From assembly GCA_963921795.1 (NCBI GenBank), contig OY997652.1, forward strand, positions 63,810,529 through 63,874,528: 64,000 nucleotides of DNA, written 5' to 3'. The notes below the pieces were generated by a model. It had not been told where the DNA came from. It was given only the letters and a program-made list of their open reading frames with translations, and did not search any database. Made by a program: the position numbers and the translations under genes. Source of the stretch: Nannobrachium achirus. Its lineage: Eukaryota > Chordata > Actinopteri > Myctophiformes > Myctophidae. Below, one piece after another: positions 32,226 through 42,354 of the stretch (position 1 is the first letter of the stretch; each line of letters starts with the position of its first letter).

Positions 32226-32485
32226 GTGGGGCGGCATAGCTCAGGGGTATAGAGAAACCGTTATTAGAGCACAAAGGGTTCCCGAAGGGTTCCCAGTTCG
32301 AATCCGGGCTCCCCCTGAGTTAATGTCGAAGGGTCCTTGGGCAAGACTCTGAACCCCTAATTGCTCCCGGTGAGTAGGTTGGTGCCTTGCATGGTTTCTT
32401 CCGCCACCGGCGTATGAATGGGTGAATGTAATGCACAATCTATGTAAAGCGCTTTGGATAAAAGCGCTATATAAAGGCACCACTG
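32226..32485 (+). repeat. Mermaid/HE1-type tRNA-derived SINE
   Basis: The tRNA-like head has GGCGGCATAGCTCAGGGGTA and B box GTTCGAATCCGGGC. The body has GTCCTTGGGCAAGACTCTGA, GAGTAGGTTGGTGCCTTGCA and GTATGAATGGGTGAATGTAA, and the tail AAGCGCTTTGGATAAAAGCG then CTATATAAAGGC. This matches the well-known fish SINE as I remember it. The head carries a ~25-base insertion (AGAAACCGTTATTAGAGCAC). Confidence 0.88.
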
Positions 32486-32690
32486 TGAGGTATCCAAGGA
32501 TAGGGCAAGCAGTGGTGAAAAAAAGTACTCAAATGTTTTACTTAAGTAAAATTATCAACAGGTACTGCAATGTAGAGATATACCTGTCACAAGTAAAAGG
32601 CCTGTGTTCAAATGTTACTTGGGTAAAAGCACAAAAGTATCTGCATCAAAATATACTTAAAGTACCAAAAGTACAAGTACTAAAATGTTT

Positions 32691-32713
32691 GAAAATAGCA
32701 GATCTACATGCTC
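32691..32713. repeat. Shared palindrome P15, left half (in A3)
   Basis: GAAAATAGCAGATCTACATG then CTC. The right arm was lost before or when the neighbouring hAT inserted 24 bases away. Confidence 0.8.
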
Positions 32714-32736
32714 AGCATTTTCAAGTTGCCTATACT

Positions 32737-33935
32737 CAGTGTTGGGCAATATTACTTAGGAGAGTAATCGTTACTTATTACTTATTACTCCTTGGAAAAA
32801 GTAATAATATTATATTACTTATTACTTGGAATCAAGAGTAATATGTAATATATTAAGTTATATTCCTTTTTTTTTTTTTTTTTTTTTTTTTTACCTGCAA
32901 AATCTGTTTAGCCAGCTCCTTTTAGAACTGAATCCAATTTATTGGAACAATAAGAGTCTCTGGGATGCGATTAGAAGAAATTATAATTGCAGGCTTTGTA
33001 ATGAATTAATCTCAATTAATCACATTTTAATCACACATCAATATTTGACCTGGGAACAGTTAGAAACTTTTTTAATGGATTTTATCAATTAATAATTAAG
33101 ACATATAATATATAACCCAACAAAACATTGCTTATTTTTTATTACATTTAAAACTCTCAGCTCTGTTGAAGACCCCTGCCTATATTATCCTTAAATAATA
33201 GGCTACATATTTTCTTTTCTGCCTAAAAAGTGTAGGCTATTTTAGACGTGAGGTGCAGGGGCTCTGGGTGTTCCCACTAAGGAAAGTAGGCTTTCAACTC
33301 CCTAAAACCGTCTATTTCGGTGAGTAGTTTTACATTTTATAACAGACATGAGGCTTATTGGGCTCAGACAGTGGAGGCTACGCTAACTGGCTATTAGTGG
33401 CTAACAGCAGCAACTCAGTCCGCAGTGGTCCACGGTGGTCCCGCTGAGCTCCGCGGACGGTCCGCGGCGGAACACCCGCGACGGACCCCTCCGCGGCGGA
33501 CCCCCGCGGACCCCTCCGCGGCCGAGAGGAGTGCTTGTAGATTGTAAATGTCCCATCCATGTAAGCGCGTCGCACGCTGATGCTCGCTCTGTGACTGAGT
33601 GTGACAGGCAGCGCAGCGCTGACACTGCATGGTCCATGCACTGGTCTCATGACATAAGCAACGTCATAACTGTGCGCACTGCGCAAATGACTGATCTACA
33701 AGCTACATCGCATCTCTGTAGAAGTGTAGATGTATGTTGATGTCTTGTAGATCTGTTCTTTTTCTGCAATCGGCTAAAATGGCTAGTAACGGAGTAGCGA
33801 GGCTTTTTTTTTTGCAGAGTAAAGCGTTATATATTACCATTTTTTTTTAGAGTAATACCTTACATTACTCGTTACTGGAAAAAGTAATAATATTACAGTA
33901 ATATATTATTAGTAATTCGTTACTGCCCAACACTG
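32737..33935. mobile_element. 1.2-kb hAT element nested in A3, perfect duplication
   Basis: CCTATACT at 32729-32736 and 33936-33943. Termini CAGTGTTGGGCAATATTACT and GTTACTGCCCAACACTG, with AGTAATNNGTTACT-like subterminal words. The interior has poly(T), a CpG-rich CCGCGGCGGA block (about 33440-33525) and a degenerate palindrome. No transposase. Confidence 0.94.
33691..33756. repeat. Shared palindrome P16, degenerate (inside the 1.2-kb hAT)
   Basis: CTGATCTACAAGCTACATCG ... GATGTCTTGTAGATCTGTTC. The outer GATCTACAAG/CTTGTAGATC arms are conserved. Confidence 0.8.
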
Positions 33936-34189
33936 CCTATACTATACAGTATATAAAATAGGGCTGAAGTGGTTAATGTACTGTACATGTTTTGTAACAT
34001 AATAATTGATATCTGCAAAGTAACTAGGAACTAAAGTTGTCAAATAAATGTAGTGGAGTAAAAGCACAATATGTTCCTCTGAGATGTAGTAGTAGAGATA
34101 AAAGTACTGAAAATTGGAAATACTCCAGTAAAGAAAAATTACCACAAAATTGCACTCAAGTTGAGCAAATGTACTTAGTTACTTTACAC

Positions 34190-34585
34190 CAGTGGTTCTC
34201 AACCTTTTCAGGTCGTGACCCCCAACATAATCATATTTTAACACATTACATTTTGTATTACATGGTTCTATTGTGAAAATAGCAGATCTACATGCTCACA
34301 AGGGGCTGACATCTCACGTTGTGAGCATGTAGATCTGCTATTTTCACAATTTCTGCCTCTAATATTTGACAATTTGGCCAATGTTTAATTTGTCATTTAA
34401 AATTTAGAGGTATTAAAAAGTCCTTAAATTGTCACTTTAGAAATGTGCAGATACCCTCTATACACTTAAACTTAAGGTTGGTTTGTTCACTGTAGAGTGA
34501 GAAAACAATGTTGCACATTAAGTGAATCATCTGGGGACCCCCCCCCCCCCCCCCCCCCCCAAAATAATTTGGTTGAGAACCACTG
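34190..34585. mobile_element. Family C hAT MITE nested at the tail of A3
   Basis: CAGTGGTTCTCAACCTTTTC ... TTGGTTGAGAACCACTG, flanked by CTTTACAC (34182-34189) and CTTTACGC (34586-34593), 7 of 8. A poly(C) run replaces part of the right arm. Confidence 0.9.
34270..34350. repeat. Shared palindrome P17 (in family C)
   Basis: ATTGTGAAAATAGCAGATCT ... AGATCTGCTATTTTCACAAT, with CATGCTCACAA arms. The outward extension ATTGTG/CACAAT is family C-specific. Confidence 0.95.
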
Positions 34586-34612
34586 CTTTACGCGGCCACT
34601 GGATAGGGCAAG

Positions 34613-35590
34613 TGATGAGTGACAGCTGCCAGTCATGCAGAAGAGGATGAGAAGCAGAGGGCAGGTGTTTGTCATAACACACAATGATTGACAGCGTTCA
34701 AGTTTAATGGCCAGCCTGGGCAGGAGGAAACAGGGGTTTAAGATACCACAGCTGATTCATAGCACCGAGACGACACGTGTTGACAGGTTTATAGCTTCAT
34801 AGCCACACTGAGAGATGTGTTTTCTCCTTCCAACAACAGCTTTTAACCACACAAGTTCATTATTCAACACTTTGAGTGCCATAGTTTTGCCATAACTAAT
34901 GTAGATTACTGCCAAGACTTTTTCCTATTGTATTAACCTGATTTTCGAGGGCTCCTTGCACGCGGTGCGTGCCCATTGACATGAACCTTGACATGAACAC
35001 AGAGATTACACACATTAATCGATAGACCAAGAGTAGCTATATGGAATGGGAAGGTAATTAGACCCCTCTTTTCCCTCTTAAAATAGCTAAATACAAGGCA
35101 CAAATACTTAGTTTCCATACAATTGATTATTTGCAATGCAAAACGATTCGATACCGAGTATCTGCATTTTAAAACGATATGATACGATACAAGCCAATCC
35201 GATATGTAACATACGATATGTTGCTTTCGCAAACGCAAAATCGATTTCTCGATTCAGTTACTATATCGTTACACCCCTAAGACTAACCATGGTGCGGAGC
35301 ACAAACATTTTAGCTTCAGAGTTCACCAAATCCCTCGAACCTTGGGGATGATAGAAAATTAATTCCCTATGTGTGATTTTTGAAACAGTGGCAAATTTGT
35401 TCTAGGTCTCTGGCCATCAGCAGAGCAGAGGCCATCTTGGAGCACTCATCAATAAAGCAGAAGTGATTCCGTGGAAAGGTCACTAAGTGATTACACTGCC
35501 CACCGCCCCACTGTTCGCCCAGCGGGTGGTCCCAACACGTTCCCTTCAAGTCTCCTTTCTTCCAACGATCTTTTCCTCGCTTTATTATAG
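34613..35590. other. Mostly unassigned sequence
   Basis: Contains AAAACGATTCGATACCGAGT and ACGATATGATACGATACAAG (about 35140-35240), fragments of a CGAT-rich repeat ending near TATCGTTACACCCCTAA. That is reminiscent of an element end (GGGGTGTAACG); no partner was found. Confidence 0.35.
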
Positions 35591-35591
35591 T

Positions 35592-35615
35592 CCCCCCCCC
35601 CCCCCCCCCCCCCCC
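35592..35615. repeat. Poly(C) tract
   Basis: A run of about 24 C immediately left of a family A element. Confidence 0.9.
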
Positions 35616-35792
35616 AGGCTGTAGCCAGTGGTGTAATGTAACTAATTACATTTACTCAAGTATACTGTTACTTAAAGACCCAGTGAAATGAAAAATATAT
35701 GTTTTTCACACTTTTAGAGCTTATCCGTGGTAATAATAGGGGCAACACTAGATGTCAAAAAAATAGAAAATAAACCATTGTTGTGTATTTTT

Positions 35793-36172
35793 TAGGGCTG
35801 GGACTCGATTACAAAAAAATCATCTAATTAATCAGAGGCTTTGTAATTAATTAATCAAAATTAATCGCATGTTTAATCGCATATAACATTTTTACATGAG
35901 AAGCATATTTTTTCAAGTAAAACACATTTTGTTGTACGAGTGAATAAACAAGTGAGATTTTTAAATCTAAATTTCGCATCCACTGCGCCAACCAAAGCGC
36001 TCTGATCGACTACTTCTCCCTTTGCATTTGTTGTCTCTTCTTGGTTGGTGCATCGCTATGATCGGTATGCCCGAAACTGAAGGTTCTGTGGTGCAAAAAC
36101 TAAGTGCGATTAAAATGCGTTAATTTTCTGTAATGAATTCATCACAATTAATCAGTTAAAGTCCCAGCCCTA
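35793..36172. mobile_element. TAGGGCTGGGACT hAT MITE, third level of nest
   Basis: Perfect duplication GTATTTTT (35785-35792, 36173-36180). Termini TAGGGCTGGGACTCGATTAC and AGTCCCAGCCCTA. Subterminal AATTAATCAGAGG / CACAATTAATCAGTTAAAG motifs. Confidence 0.94.
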
Positions 36173-36559
36173 GTATTTTTTATATAAAAGGTCCCTAAAT
36201 AGCCCATTCTTAATTATTTCCTGTAAACATAAATGTGCTGCGTGATGACATAGGCAGATCTTCTTGAATATAAATGAACCTTTGATTACATTCACCTTTT
36301 TTGATTCCCATTGCTGGCATTGCTCCTTTTTATTATAGAGCTACTGTACTCCGTTTTGAATCTCATTCAAGATGACATCCAAACTATGTTTCTCATTGTA
36401 AACTTAATGAGCACAATTAAGTATGTAGCTGTAAACATTATAGGTTAGAATAATAAGCAACTTGGTAACCACACATTCTGTACAAGAGGCTAATGAGGGC
36501 TACAAACAAAACATTAGGCATCACATGACTCAGATTTTACGTTCCATCACCTGAAGGGC

Positions 36560-36765
36560 TGGTCCCTTCTTTTTTTTAAAGATTTGTTTTTTGGGCTCTT
36601 TATGCCTTTATTTGATAGGATAGCAGACTGACAGGAAATGGGGAGAGAGATGGGGAATGACATGTGGCAAAGGTCGTCCGGATCGGGAATCGAACCGGCG
36701 ACGCCAGCAGGCATCATAGCCTAGTATGTGGTATGCGCCTTGACCACCAGGCCAGCAGGCGCCAG
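36560..36765 (-). repeat. tRNA-derived SINE, antisense, inside the TTAA element
   Basis: On the minus strand: GGCGCCTGCTGGCCTGGTGG then GTCGCCGGTTCGATTCCCGA (B box), body with CATTTCCTGTCAGTCTGCTA and CAAATAAAGGCATAAAGAGC, tail of A. This is a widespread fish SINE layout as I recall it. Confidence 0.82.
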
Positions 36766-37145
36766 GGCTGATCCCTTCTGATTGGTTCAGAAACACACAG
36801 GCTTCCTTTTCAGGCTGAAACTTCAAAATAAAATACCCAAAATAGCCATTTCACTGGGTCTTTAAGTGCACTTTTGAGGAATTGTCCACTGCAGCTATCT
36901 GAAAACTTTAGTCACTTGTTTGTCAATTTTTATTATTATTACAAAAGCTCACATTTTGCAAAAGGATCGTATCCATTTCATACATTTTGAAACAATATTT
37001 TCTTTTTACTTTCAAGCAATCTAGATTTACGGCATATTACATTGCAGTAGGGCATTAACGAAAAAGTCGACTCAGTCAACTTCATTACACAAGTCGACTC
37101 CCACCAGAGAAAGTCGAAAGTCGAAGTTGAAAAAAAAAACTTTCT

Positions 37146-37200
37146 ATTGTGAAAATAGCAGATCTACATGCTCACAACGCCTCGCAACGTGAGGCGTTAT
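37146..37200. repeat. Shared palindrome P18, left part (split; right part 39385-39415)
   Basis: ATTGTGAAAATAGCAGATCT then ACATGCTCACAACGCCTCGC, interrupted after GAGGCGTTAT. It resumes at 39385 as GGCGTTATGAGCATGTAGAT then CGGCTATTTTC. Confidence 0.93.
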
Positions 37201-37539
37201 CAGTGATGGGCAAGCTACTTGGAAAATGTAGTAAGCTAAGCTACAAGCTACTCTTGATGAAATATAGCTTAAGCTACAACGAAGCTACCCACAGAAAATG
37301 TAGCAAAGCAAGCTACAAGCTACACGGCAAAAGTAGCTAACTACAACAAAGCTACTTTTTTTTTTTTTTTTTTTTTTTAATCAACTTCATGATCAAGTGC
37401 AACTTTCCACCAAACAAATAGTCAGGCAAAAAATGCTCAGTTCAATTGATTATTATAAAACTGGAAAAAAGCCCTCATGTCTAGCTTTTTGTTTCATCCT
37501 TTCATTTACTTTTTTAAATTAAATGTGTACCTTTTCAGG

Positions 37540-37900
37540 CTGTGACCCCCCCAAAAAATCCTATTTGAATTTGGGACCCCACCCTGACAAGCAATTGGAA
37601 TTAGGAGTTGAGGCATTACATTTAGTTTCACTCTGTTCCACCGATTTATTGTGAAAATAGCAGATCTACAAGCTCACAACACCTCGGAACACAAGGCGTT
37701 TCGAGCTTGTAGATCTGCCATTTTCACAAGTTGTGCCTCTTTCACTATATTGTCAAATTGGCCAATGTTTGACCAGTTTTTATAGTTGCTAACTTTTGAT
37801 GCAGTTTTGGTATTTTATTTGTATTTTTTAGGTATTAAAAATGTCTAAAAGGTCCTTAAATTGCCACTTCACTGTCATTAGTTAGCTGTGGACAAAAGAG
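37540..37900. mobile_element. Family C-like copy nested in the 2.2-kb hAT
   Basis: TTTTCAGGCTGTGACCCCCC, GGGACCCCACCCTGACAAGC, palindrome, TTGTCAAATTGGCCAATGTT, AGGTCCTTAAATTGCCACTT follow family C order. The terminal CAGTGGTTCTC is lost. Confidence 0.7.
37648..37728. repeat. Shared palindrome P19 (family C-like)
   Basis: ATTGTGAAAATAGCAGATCT ... AGATCTGCCATTTTCACAA. The arms have AAGCTCACAACACC rather than the usual CATGCTC of family C. Confidence 0.92.
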
Positions 37901-37932
37901 TGCCCTGATCTGTGTGCTGTCGAAACAGCTGA

Positions 37933-38010
37933 TAAGATGGATGGATGGATGGATAATCTTTATGCTGATAAACAGACAGACAGTCAAGTCAGTCAGTCAG
38001 TCAGTCAGTT
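37933..38010. repeat. (GATG)n and (CAGT)n short tandem repeats
   Basis: GATGGATGGATGGAT, then AGACAGACAGTC and AGTCAGTCAGTCAGTCAGT. Confidence 0.85.
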
Positions 38011-38134
38011 ACTTAGTAAGTATAGTAACATTCTCATTTGAATTGATTCATGTTATAGGCCTACAATTCATTTTGTACTGTAGTGCAGATAAATGGTGAG
38101 TTGAGTGTAACGTTCTACTATGACTACTTCGGAC

Positions 38135-38592
38135 CAGTGGTGTAAAGTAAAGTAGATTTACTGTAGGCCTACTTACACTAAGTACAATTTTGAGGTATCT
38201 GTACTTTACTTGAGTATTTCAAGTTTTCAGTACTTTTACTTCTACTCACTACATCTCAAATCCAAATATTGTACTTTTACTCTACTACAATTATTTGAAC
38301 ACTTTAGTTACTAGTTACTTTACAGCTATGAAAGATTATATTGTAAAATATAGACTACATTATTCCACTTTAGCCCTATTTTATACCTTCCTTGGCTATT
38401 TTCAAACATTTAGTAGCCTACTTTTAGTTTTGGTACTTTAAGTAGACCTACATTTTGATGCCAATACTTTCATACTTTGACTCAAGTACATTTTGAATTC
38501 TGGACATTCGCTTGTAATGGGGTAGGCCTACATCTACAGCGAAGTATTGATACTTTTACTAGTACAAATTGTGAGTACTTTTTCCATCTCTG
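38135..38592. mobile_element. Family A hAT MITE (A5) nested in the 2.2-kb hAT
   Basis: CAGTGGTGTAAAGTAAAGTA ... GTACTTTTTCCATCTCTG, flanked by CTTCGGAC (38127-38134) and CTTTAGAC (38593-38600), 6 of 8. Confidence 0.82.
38391..38408. repeat. Shared palindrome P20, stub (in A5)
   Basis: Only TTGGCTATTTTCAAACAT, the outermost right arm with the family A flank, survives. Confidence 0.6.
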
Positions 38593-39022
38593 CTTTAGAC
38601 AGAACAGAACCTTTAGCACTAATTTAGCAGGTCACACAATGGATCAGACATGCATCCAGCCGATGGCTCATTCTTATGTTAATTCACGTCGTTGAGGCAC
38701 GCTTTTTAAACGAGGTGCGAATGGTTGTTTTTGATCGATATGCGAGGTATGTCCAGTCCGAGTCCGACGTTCCTTGCACTCTATCATGCGGCGCGGTGTC
38801 CCCTTCACTGTTTCACCCGCATTTGGTTAAAGTTATAACGAGTGAAGTTCTAACATTGCAAACGTTGCAAACAACTTTAGTTTCACTGTGCATGTTTAGT
38901 TCCATATCCCTCCGTCTCTCCGTGTCTCTCTCTGTGTGCAGTGAGTGCACCGGTGCAGACACTGACAGACAGAGAGCAGTGACTTCTTGCTATTGGGGAG
39001 GAGCCATGGAACTAAAAGAAGG

Positions 39023-39083
39023 GTAGATCTTCAAGCGAACACCCTGCCGAGCCGAGACGCGTTGATAGCTTGTAGATCTGTCC
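39023..39083. repeat. Shared palindrome P21, degenerate
   Basis: GTAGATCTTCAAGCGAACAC ... ATAGCTTGTAGATCTGTCCT. It lies near the right end of the 2.2-kb hAT. Confidence 0.7.
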
Positions 39084-39810
39084 TTTTTTGCAAATGACAC
39101 CGCTGTACACTATAGAAGTATAAAACGAGCTGTGATTCATGTGCAGTGTGCACAGGCTGTACCATGGCTTTTCTCCTGGGATTTCTTCTTTTCTTTTTTG
39201 CGCACAACCTTTATTAGTAACGTGTAGCGTTTGGTGGACGCTACGTCACTACTGGTGTCTAAAAATAGCTCCGCTACGCTAAAAGCTATTTGGTTCAAAA
39301 CGAGCGGCGCTACCGTGACGCTACTGAAAAATGTAGTTAAGCTATGTAGCGTCGCTACTTGTAGCTCGCTACTGCCCATCACTGGGCGTTATGAGCATGT
39401 AGATCGGCTATTTTCAAAAGTTCTGCCTCTATATATTTGACAATTTGGACAATGTTTAATTTGCCATTTTAGAGGTATTAAAAAAAATAGAAATGTGAAG
39501 ATACCCTCTATACACTTAACCGTATGTTGGTTTGTTTACAGTTGAGTGAGAAAACAATGTTTCACATTAATTTAATCATCTGGGGATCCCCAAAATAATT
39601 GGGGGGTCGTGTGTGATGCGATGACATCATCAAACGATAAAGTCGACTTCAACTCAACTTTTTACTGAGTCGAGTCGACTTGCAAAAATCACAAGTCGTT
39701 AATGCCCTACATTGCAGTATTGATACTTTTTCCTACTGACTATACTTTTTCCACCACTGACTATAGCCTAATGTATGCTCTGTCATACGAGGTTGCTACG
39801 TGGCAATTAA

Positions 39811-39875
39811 ACAGCCGATGTGCAAGCTCACAGCGTGTCACGGATGCAGCATGCTGTGAGCTTGTACCTCGGCTA
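39811..39875. repeat. Shared palindrome P22
   Basis: CAGCCGATGTGCAAGCTCAC ... GTGAGCTTGTACCTCGGCTA around a GCATGC-like apex. The host element is not identified (about 39770-40030). Confidence 0.85.
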
Positions 39876-40048
39876 TCGTTGGCACGCGATACCGCTGTAC
39901 CACAAAACTCGCGCTCATTAACTCCTAAGGTCTGTCTGACCGCTGTGCGTCCCCTTGAATTTGACCATAGAGCTATATTCATGAGAGGAGCTTGTGATCC
40001 ACTGATGAAATGAATCCTGGATGTCTTTGACATTTGAATTGTCTACAG

Positions 40049-40350
40049 CAGGGGCCTTCAACGTTTTCAGGCCAGGGACCCCTTAGTTGAGAGAGAGATG
40101 AAGCAGGGACCCCCACAACCTGTTCATAGATTCCATAATATAGTTTCATCGTTTGACAGCACAATCATCAGTGTAGACTGGATTCATGTCAGTTAGGTTT
40201 TTCAGACATTTAACCACTTGAACAGTCAATACTTAGTAAACCTGACCTTTCTCTCTGTACTTAGTCTACTTCTTTATCCTCTACACCAAACCTCTTTGCC
40301 CGAAAATAGCCGATGCCGATCTACAAACACCTCGCAGCGCACTGCGAGAA
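40049..40350. mobile_element. Family B fragment (B3), right side missing
   Basis: CAGGGGCCTTCAACGTTTTC, GTTTCATCGTTTGACAGCAC and CTCTACACCAAACCTCTTTG match B1. It ends inside the palindrome. Confidence 0.8.
40302..40349. repeat. Shared palindrome P23, partial (in B3)
   Basis: GAAAATAGCCGATGCCGATC then TACAAACACCTCGCAGCGCA: a small internal duplication (GCCGAT) and a lost right arm. Confidence 0.75.
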
Positions 40351-40489
40351 CATCCCTCTTCTGATTGAAGAAGTCAGCCTGACAATGGGGCCAAAATGAT
40401 CATTATTTTACGCTTTTTGTGGTCATTTTTGAATAGAAACACATATATGAAGCTTAATCTTTTTTATAACATTTTCGAAACATTATTTT

Positions 40490-40700
40490 TATTTTAGCGT
40501 CCGTTTTTCAAGAGCTTTCAAGAGAATTGCCTTGTCCAAACTGTCCTGAACTTGAATGCAGCATCTTATTTTGAAAGAATTGCCCTCTCTGTGTAGAAAT
40601 CCATGCCGCTACACCACATCTCCAGTATTGACTTGATTATGCTCAGTTCAGTGTGGTACCACAATCCGAAAATAGCCGACCTCCAAGCTCACAAAGTGCA
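40490..40700. mobile_element. Family L fragment
   Basis: AAGAATTGCCCTCTCTGTGT, ATCTCCAGTATTGACTTGAT and TGCTCAGTTCAGTGTGGTAC match family L. It ends after half a palindrome. Confidence 0.6.
40668..40694. repeat. Shared palindrome P24, left half
   Basis: GAAAATAGCCGACCTCCAAG then CTCACAA. Continues into unrelated GTAGTTTTCTGACGTTAGAA sequence. Confidence 0.75.
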
Positions 40701-40825
40701 GTGAGTGACGTAATTTTGTAGTTTTCTGACGTTAGAAAACTACACCATTGTGAGATGCTACTCACCTATAAACTGGAGCATGAATGAGCCTTTAGTGTAC
40801 CCTGGGGGGAAGTGGTGTGGCTCAC

Positions 40826-40968
40826 CTCTGTTTGCAAACAACTCCAGATGGCCATCTGGCTGCTCAGTGCGTTCTGCCAGTATGGCCCTGGATCCAGCCA
40901 ATTAGGAGGATGCCAAGACTGCTTGTCTGGAACTAGCCAGCCACGATCAAAGACACCATCAAAGATGT
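40826..40968 (-). other. Possible exon-like open segment
   Basis: On the minus strand an open run (DIFDGVFDRGWLVPDKQSWH, then NWLDPGPYWQNALSSQMAIW) is preceded by CAG and followed by GTGAGC, the arrangement of splice acceptor and donor. The upstream tract is poly(A)-rich rather than pyrimidine-rich and I recognise no family, so this may be chance. Confidence 0.15.
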
Positions 40969-41017
40969 CTGTTTTTTTTTTTTTTTTTTTTACGTGTATG
41001 TTTACATAATTTTTGTA

Positions 41018-41025
41018 TGTATGTA

Positions 41026-41105
<80 letters not shown>
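41018..41105. repeat. (GTAT)n/(GT)n microsatellite
   Basis: GTATGTATGTATGTATGT leads into a long pure GT run. Confidence 0.96.
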
Positions 41106-41107
<2 letters not shown>

Positions 41108-41639
41108 CACATTTAAGGAAGTAGGCTAGACAAGCGATCCTGTGTTGGAGATGGAAAGTAGTCATTCCATGTGTGCCAGAATAAGCTTGACATGGCAGAG
41201 CATTTAACTCAAACTCTGCCCTCAAAATACCCCTTTGTACCCCTTCTCTGCCATGCCCGTAGAACCCGTAAATGTAATAAAAATGTATTATTTTTTTTTT
41301 TTTTATCGAAGCGGAACTAAAATAGGCCGGAACTAATGCTCCGTGATCGGTTTCTACAAGGACACATTATTGAGCGGACAACCTAACGTTGAGTCCCTGA
41401 ACCGGAAGCGGATGTCCGTCCTCTATTTTGGCCCGTTAGCTTTCTGTCTGAACTCCGCGGCTTACAGATGGAGAACTTATTGATCAATTGAAAAACTTTC
41501 AACGGATTTGAGAAGCTGATGGAATACGCGAACACACGATGCATAGATCCACGCACGATGGGAACTGGACGAGCGCCCACGTTAACAGGTAGGAGAAGCC
41601 GGGCAGTGAAAGACATAGAGAAATTTACGGGCTTTACGG

Positions 41640-42202
41640 GCGTAAACTACTTAAGTATCAGGCATCTCAGCCGTGAGGCAGACACACTTTGAATATGTGA
41701 GACTAGACTAAAAACCTTTCTTTACAACAACGCCTACAGTATATAACTAGATTACATTTCTCTGTAGTCGGTCACCCTACAAAGTTAAAAGGGTAAGAAC
41801 TAAGTAAAAGTCAAAAGAGGAACCCTTCCCTCTCCTTCTCCTTACATCCCCTTCCTCTCTCTTCTCCTCTCCCCTCCTCTTCCCTTTGGTTGGGTGGGTT
41901 TGTGTCACATCAATTGCAACTAAGGGTCCCAGGGAACATAGCCATGATCCCGCAACGAACTCACGTCCCAGTAAGGCCTGCCACTGATTTTACTTCCAGG
42001 GACCCGTTCCGCAGGGTTTTCTGTGTCTCCCACTCCACAGTTCCATGGACTGCTATTAAAATACAGACACTCAGTTGCAGTCTTGCAGACCAAGAGTGTG
42101 ACTCCACTATATTACCACTATGCTGTATGTTATCTTAACAATCTTATATTTTACCACTATATACTGTTTAACATTATTGTTATACCATACTATAATATAG
42201 GC
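41640..42202 (+). mobile_element. LINE 3' end, part 1 (L2/CR1-like)
   Basis: AGACTAAAAACCTTTCTTTA encodes RLKTFLYNNAYS, the typical last residues of an L2/CR1-type reverse-transcriptase ORF. The 3' untranslated text continues to 42202 and resumes after the hAT insertion at 43570. Confidence 0.6.
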
Positions 42203-42292
42203 CAGGGGTCCTCAAATACAAATCTTGAAGGTCCACAAATATTTTTTTGAAACAGGCCCGGGTCCGGGGGAAAAATAAAACAATTAATATAT

Positions 42293-42354
<62 letters not shown>

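Larger units (their letters stand above)
32510..34601. mobile_element. Family A hAT element (A3) hosting two further elements
   Basis: It starts CAGTGGTGAAAAAAAGTACT. After removal of the insertions at 32737-33935 and 34190-34585 it continues ATACAGTATATAAAATAGGG ... CTTAGTTACTTTAC and ends CCACTG. Half a palindrome remains at its centre. Confidence 0.85.
32499..34612. repeat. 11-bp direct repeats GATAGGGCAAG bounding the family A nest
   Basis: GATAGGGCAAG occurs at 32499-32509 and 34602-34612, exactly outside CAGTGGTG and CACTG. That is longer than the usual 8 bp. Confidence 0.8.
35676..36861. mobile_element. TTAA-target element, Kolobok/T2-like, in A4
   Basis: TTAA at 35672-35675 and 36862-36865. 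Inverted ends AGACCCAGTGAAATG and CATTTCACTGGGTCT. Non-coding; contains a hAT MITE and a SINE. Family placement is by TTAA target and AG...CT ends only. Confidence 0.8.
37201..39384. mobile_element. 2.2-kb hAT element inserted in the palindrome
   Basis: Perfect duplication GGCGTTAT (37193-37200, 39385-39392). Termini CAGTGATGGGCAAGCTACTT and GTAGCTCGCTACTGCCCATCACTG (last 20 bases CTCGCTACTGCCCATCACTG). Subterminal AAGCTACNNNGAAGCTAC-type words are dense at the left, with GCTACG at the right. It has acquired a family C copy, a family A copy and palindromes of its own. The 116-codon run at 38676 has no homology I recognise. Confidence 0.95.
37048..39709. mobile_element. TAGGGCATTAACG hAT element in A4
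   Basis: Perfect duplication CATTGCAG (37040-37047, 39710-39717). Termini TAGGGCATTAACGAAAAAGT and CAAGTCGTTAATGCCCTA, with GTCGACT subterminal words on both sides. Inside lies a family C-like core with a palindrome, which is itself split by another hAT. Confidence 0.94.
35626..39759. mobile_element. Family A hAT element (A4), host of a deep nest
   Basis: It begins CAGTGGTGTAATGTAACTAA and ends TACTTTTTCCACCACTG, flanked by GCTGTAGC (35618-35625) and ACTATAGC (39760-39767), 6 of 8. Less than 500 bases are its own; insertions at 35676-36861 and 37048-39709 make up the rest. Confidence 0.85.

Noticed and set aside
33435..33530. CpG island / promoter at the CCGCGGCGGA block
   Set aside because: It is under 120 bases, consists of short GCGGA repeats, and lies wholly within a hAT element.
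34540..34560. Poly(C) tract as regulatory element
   Set aside because: It replaces the expected arm of a family C MITE and looks like simple-sequence expansion or sequencing slippage.
38676..39026. 116-codon open frame
   Set aside because: It lies inside a non-autonomous hAT element, with no motif, and its composition matches non-coding flanks.
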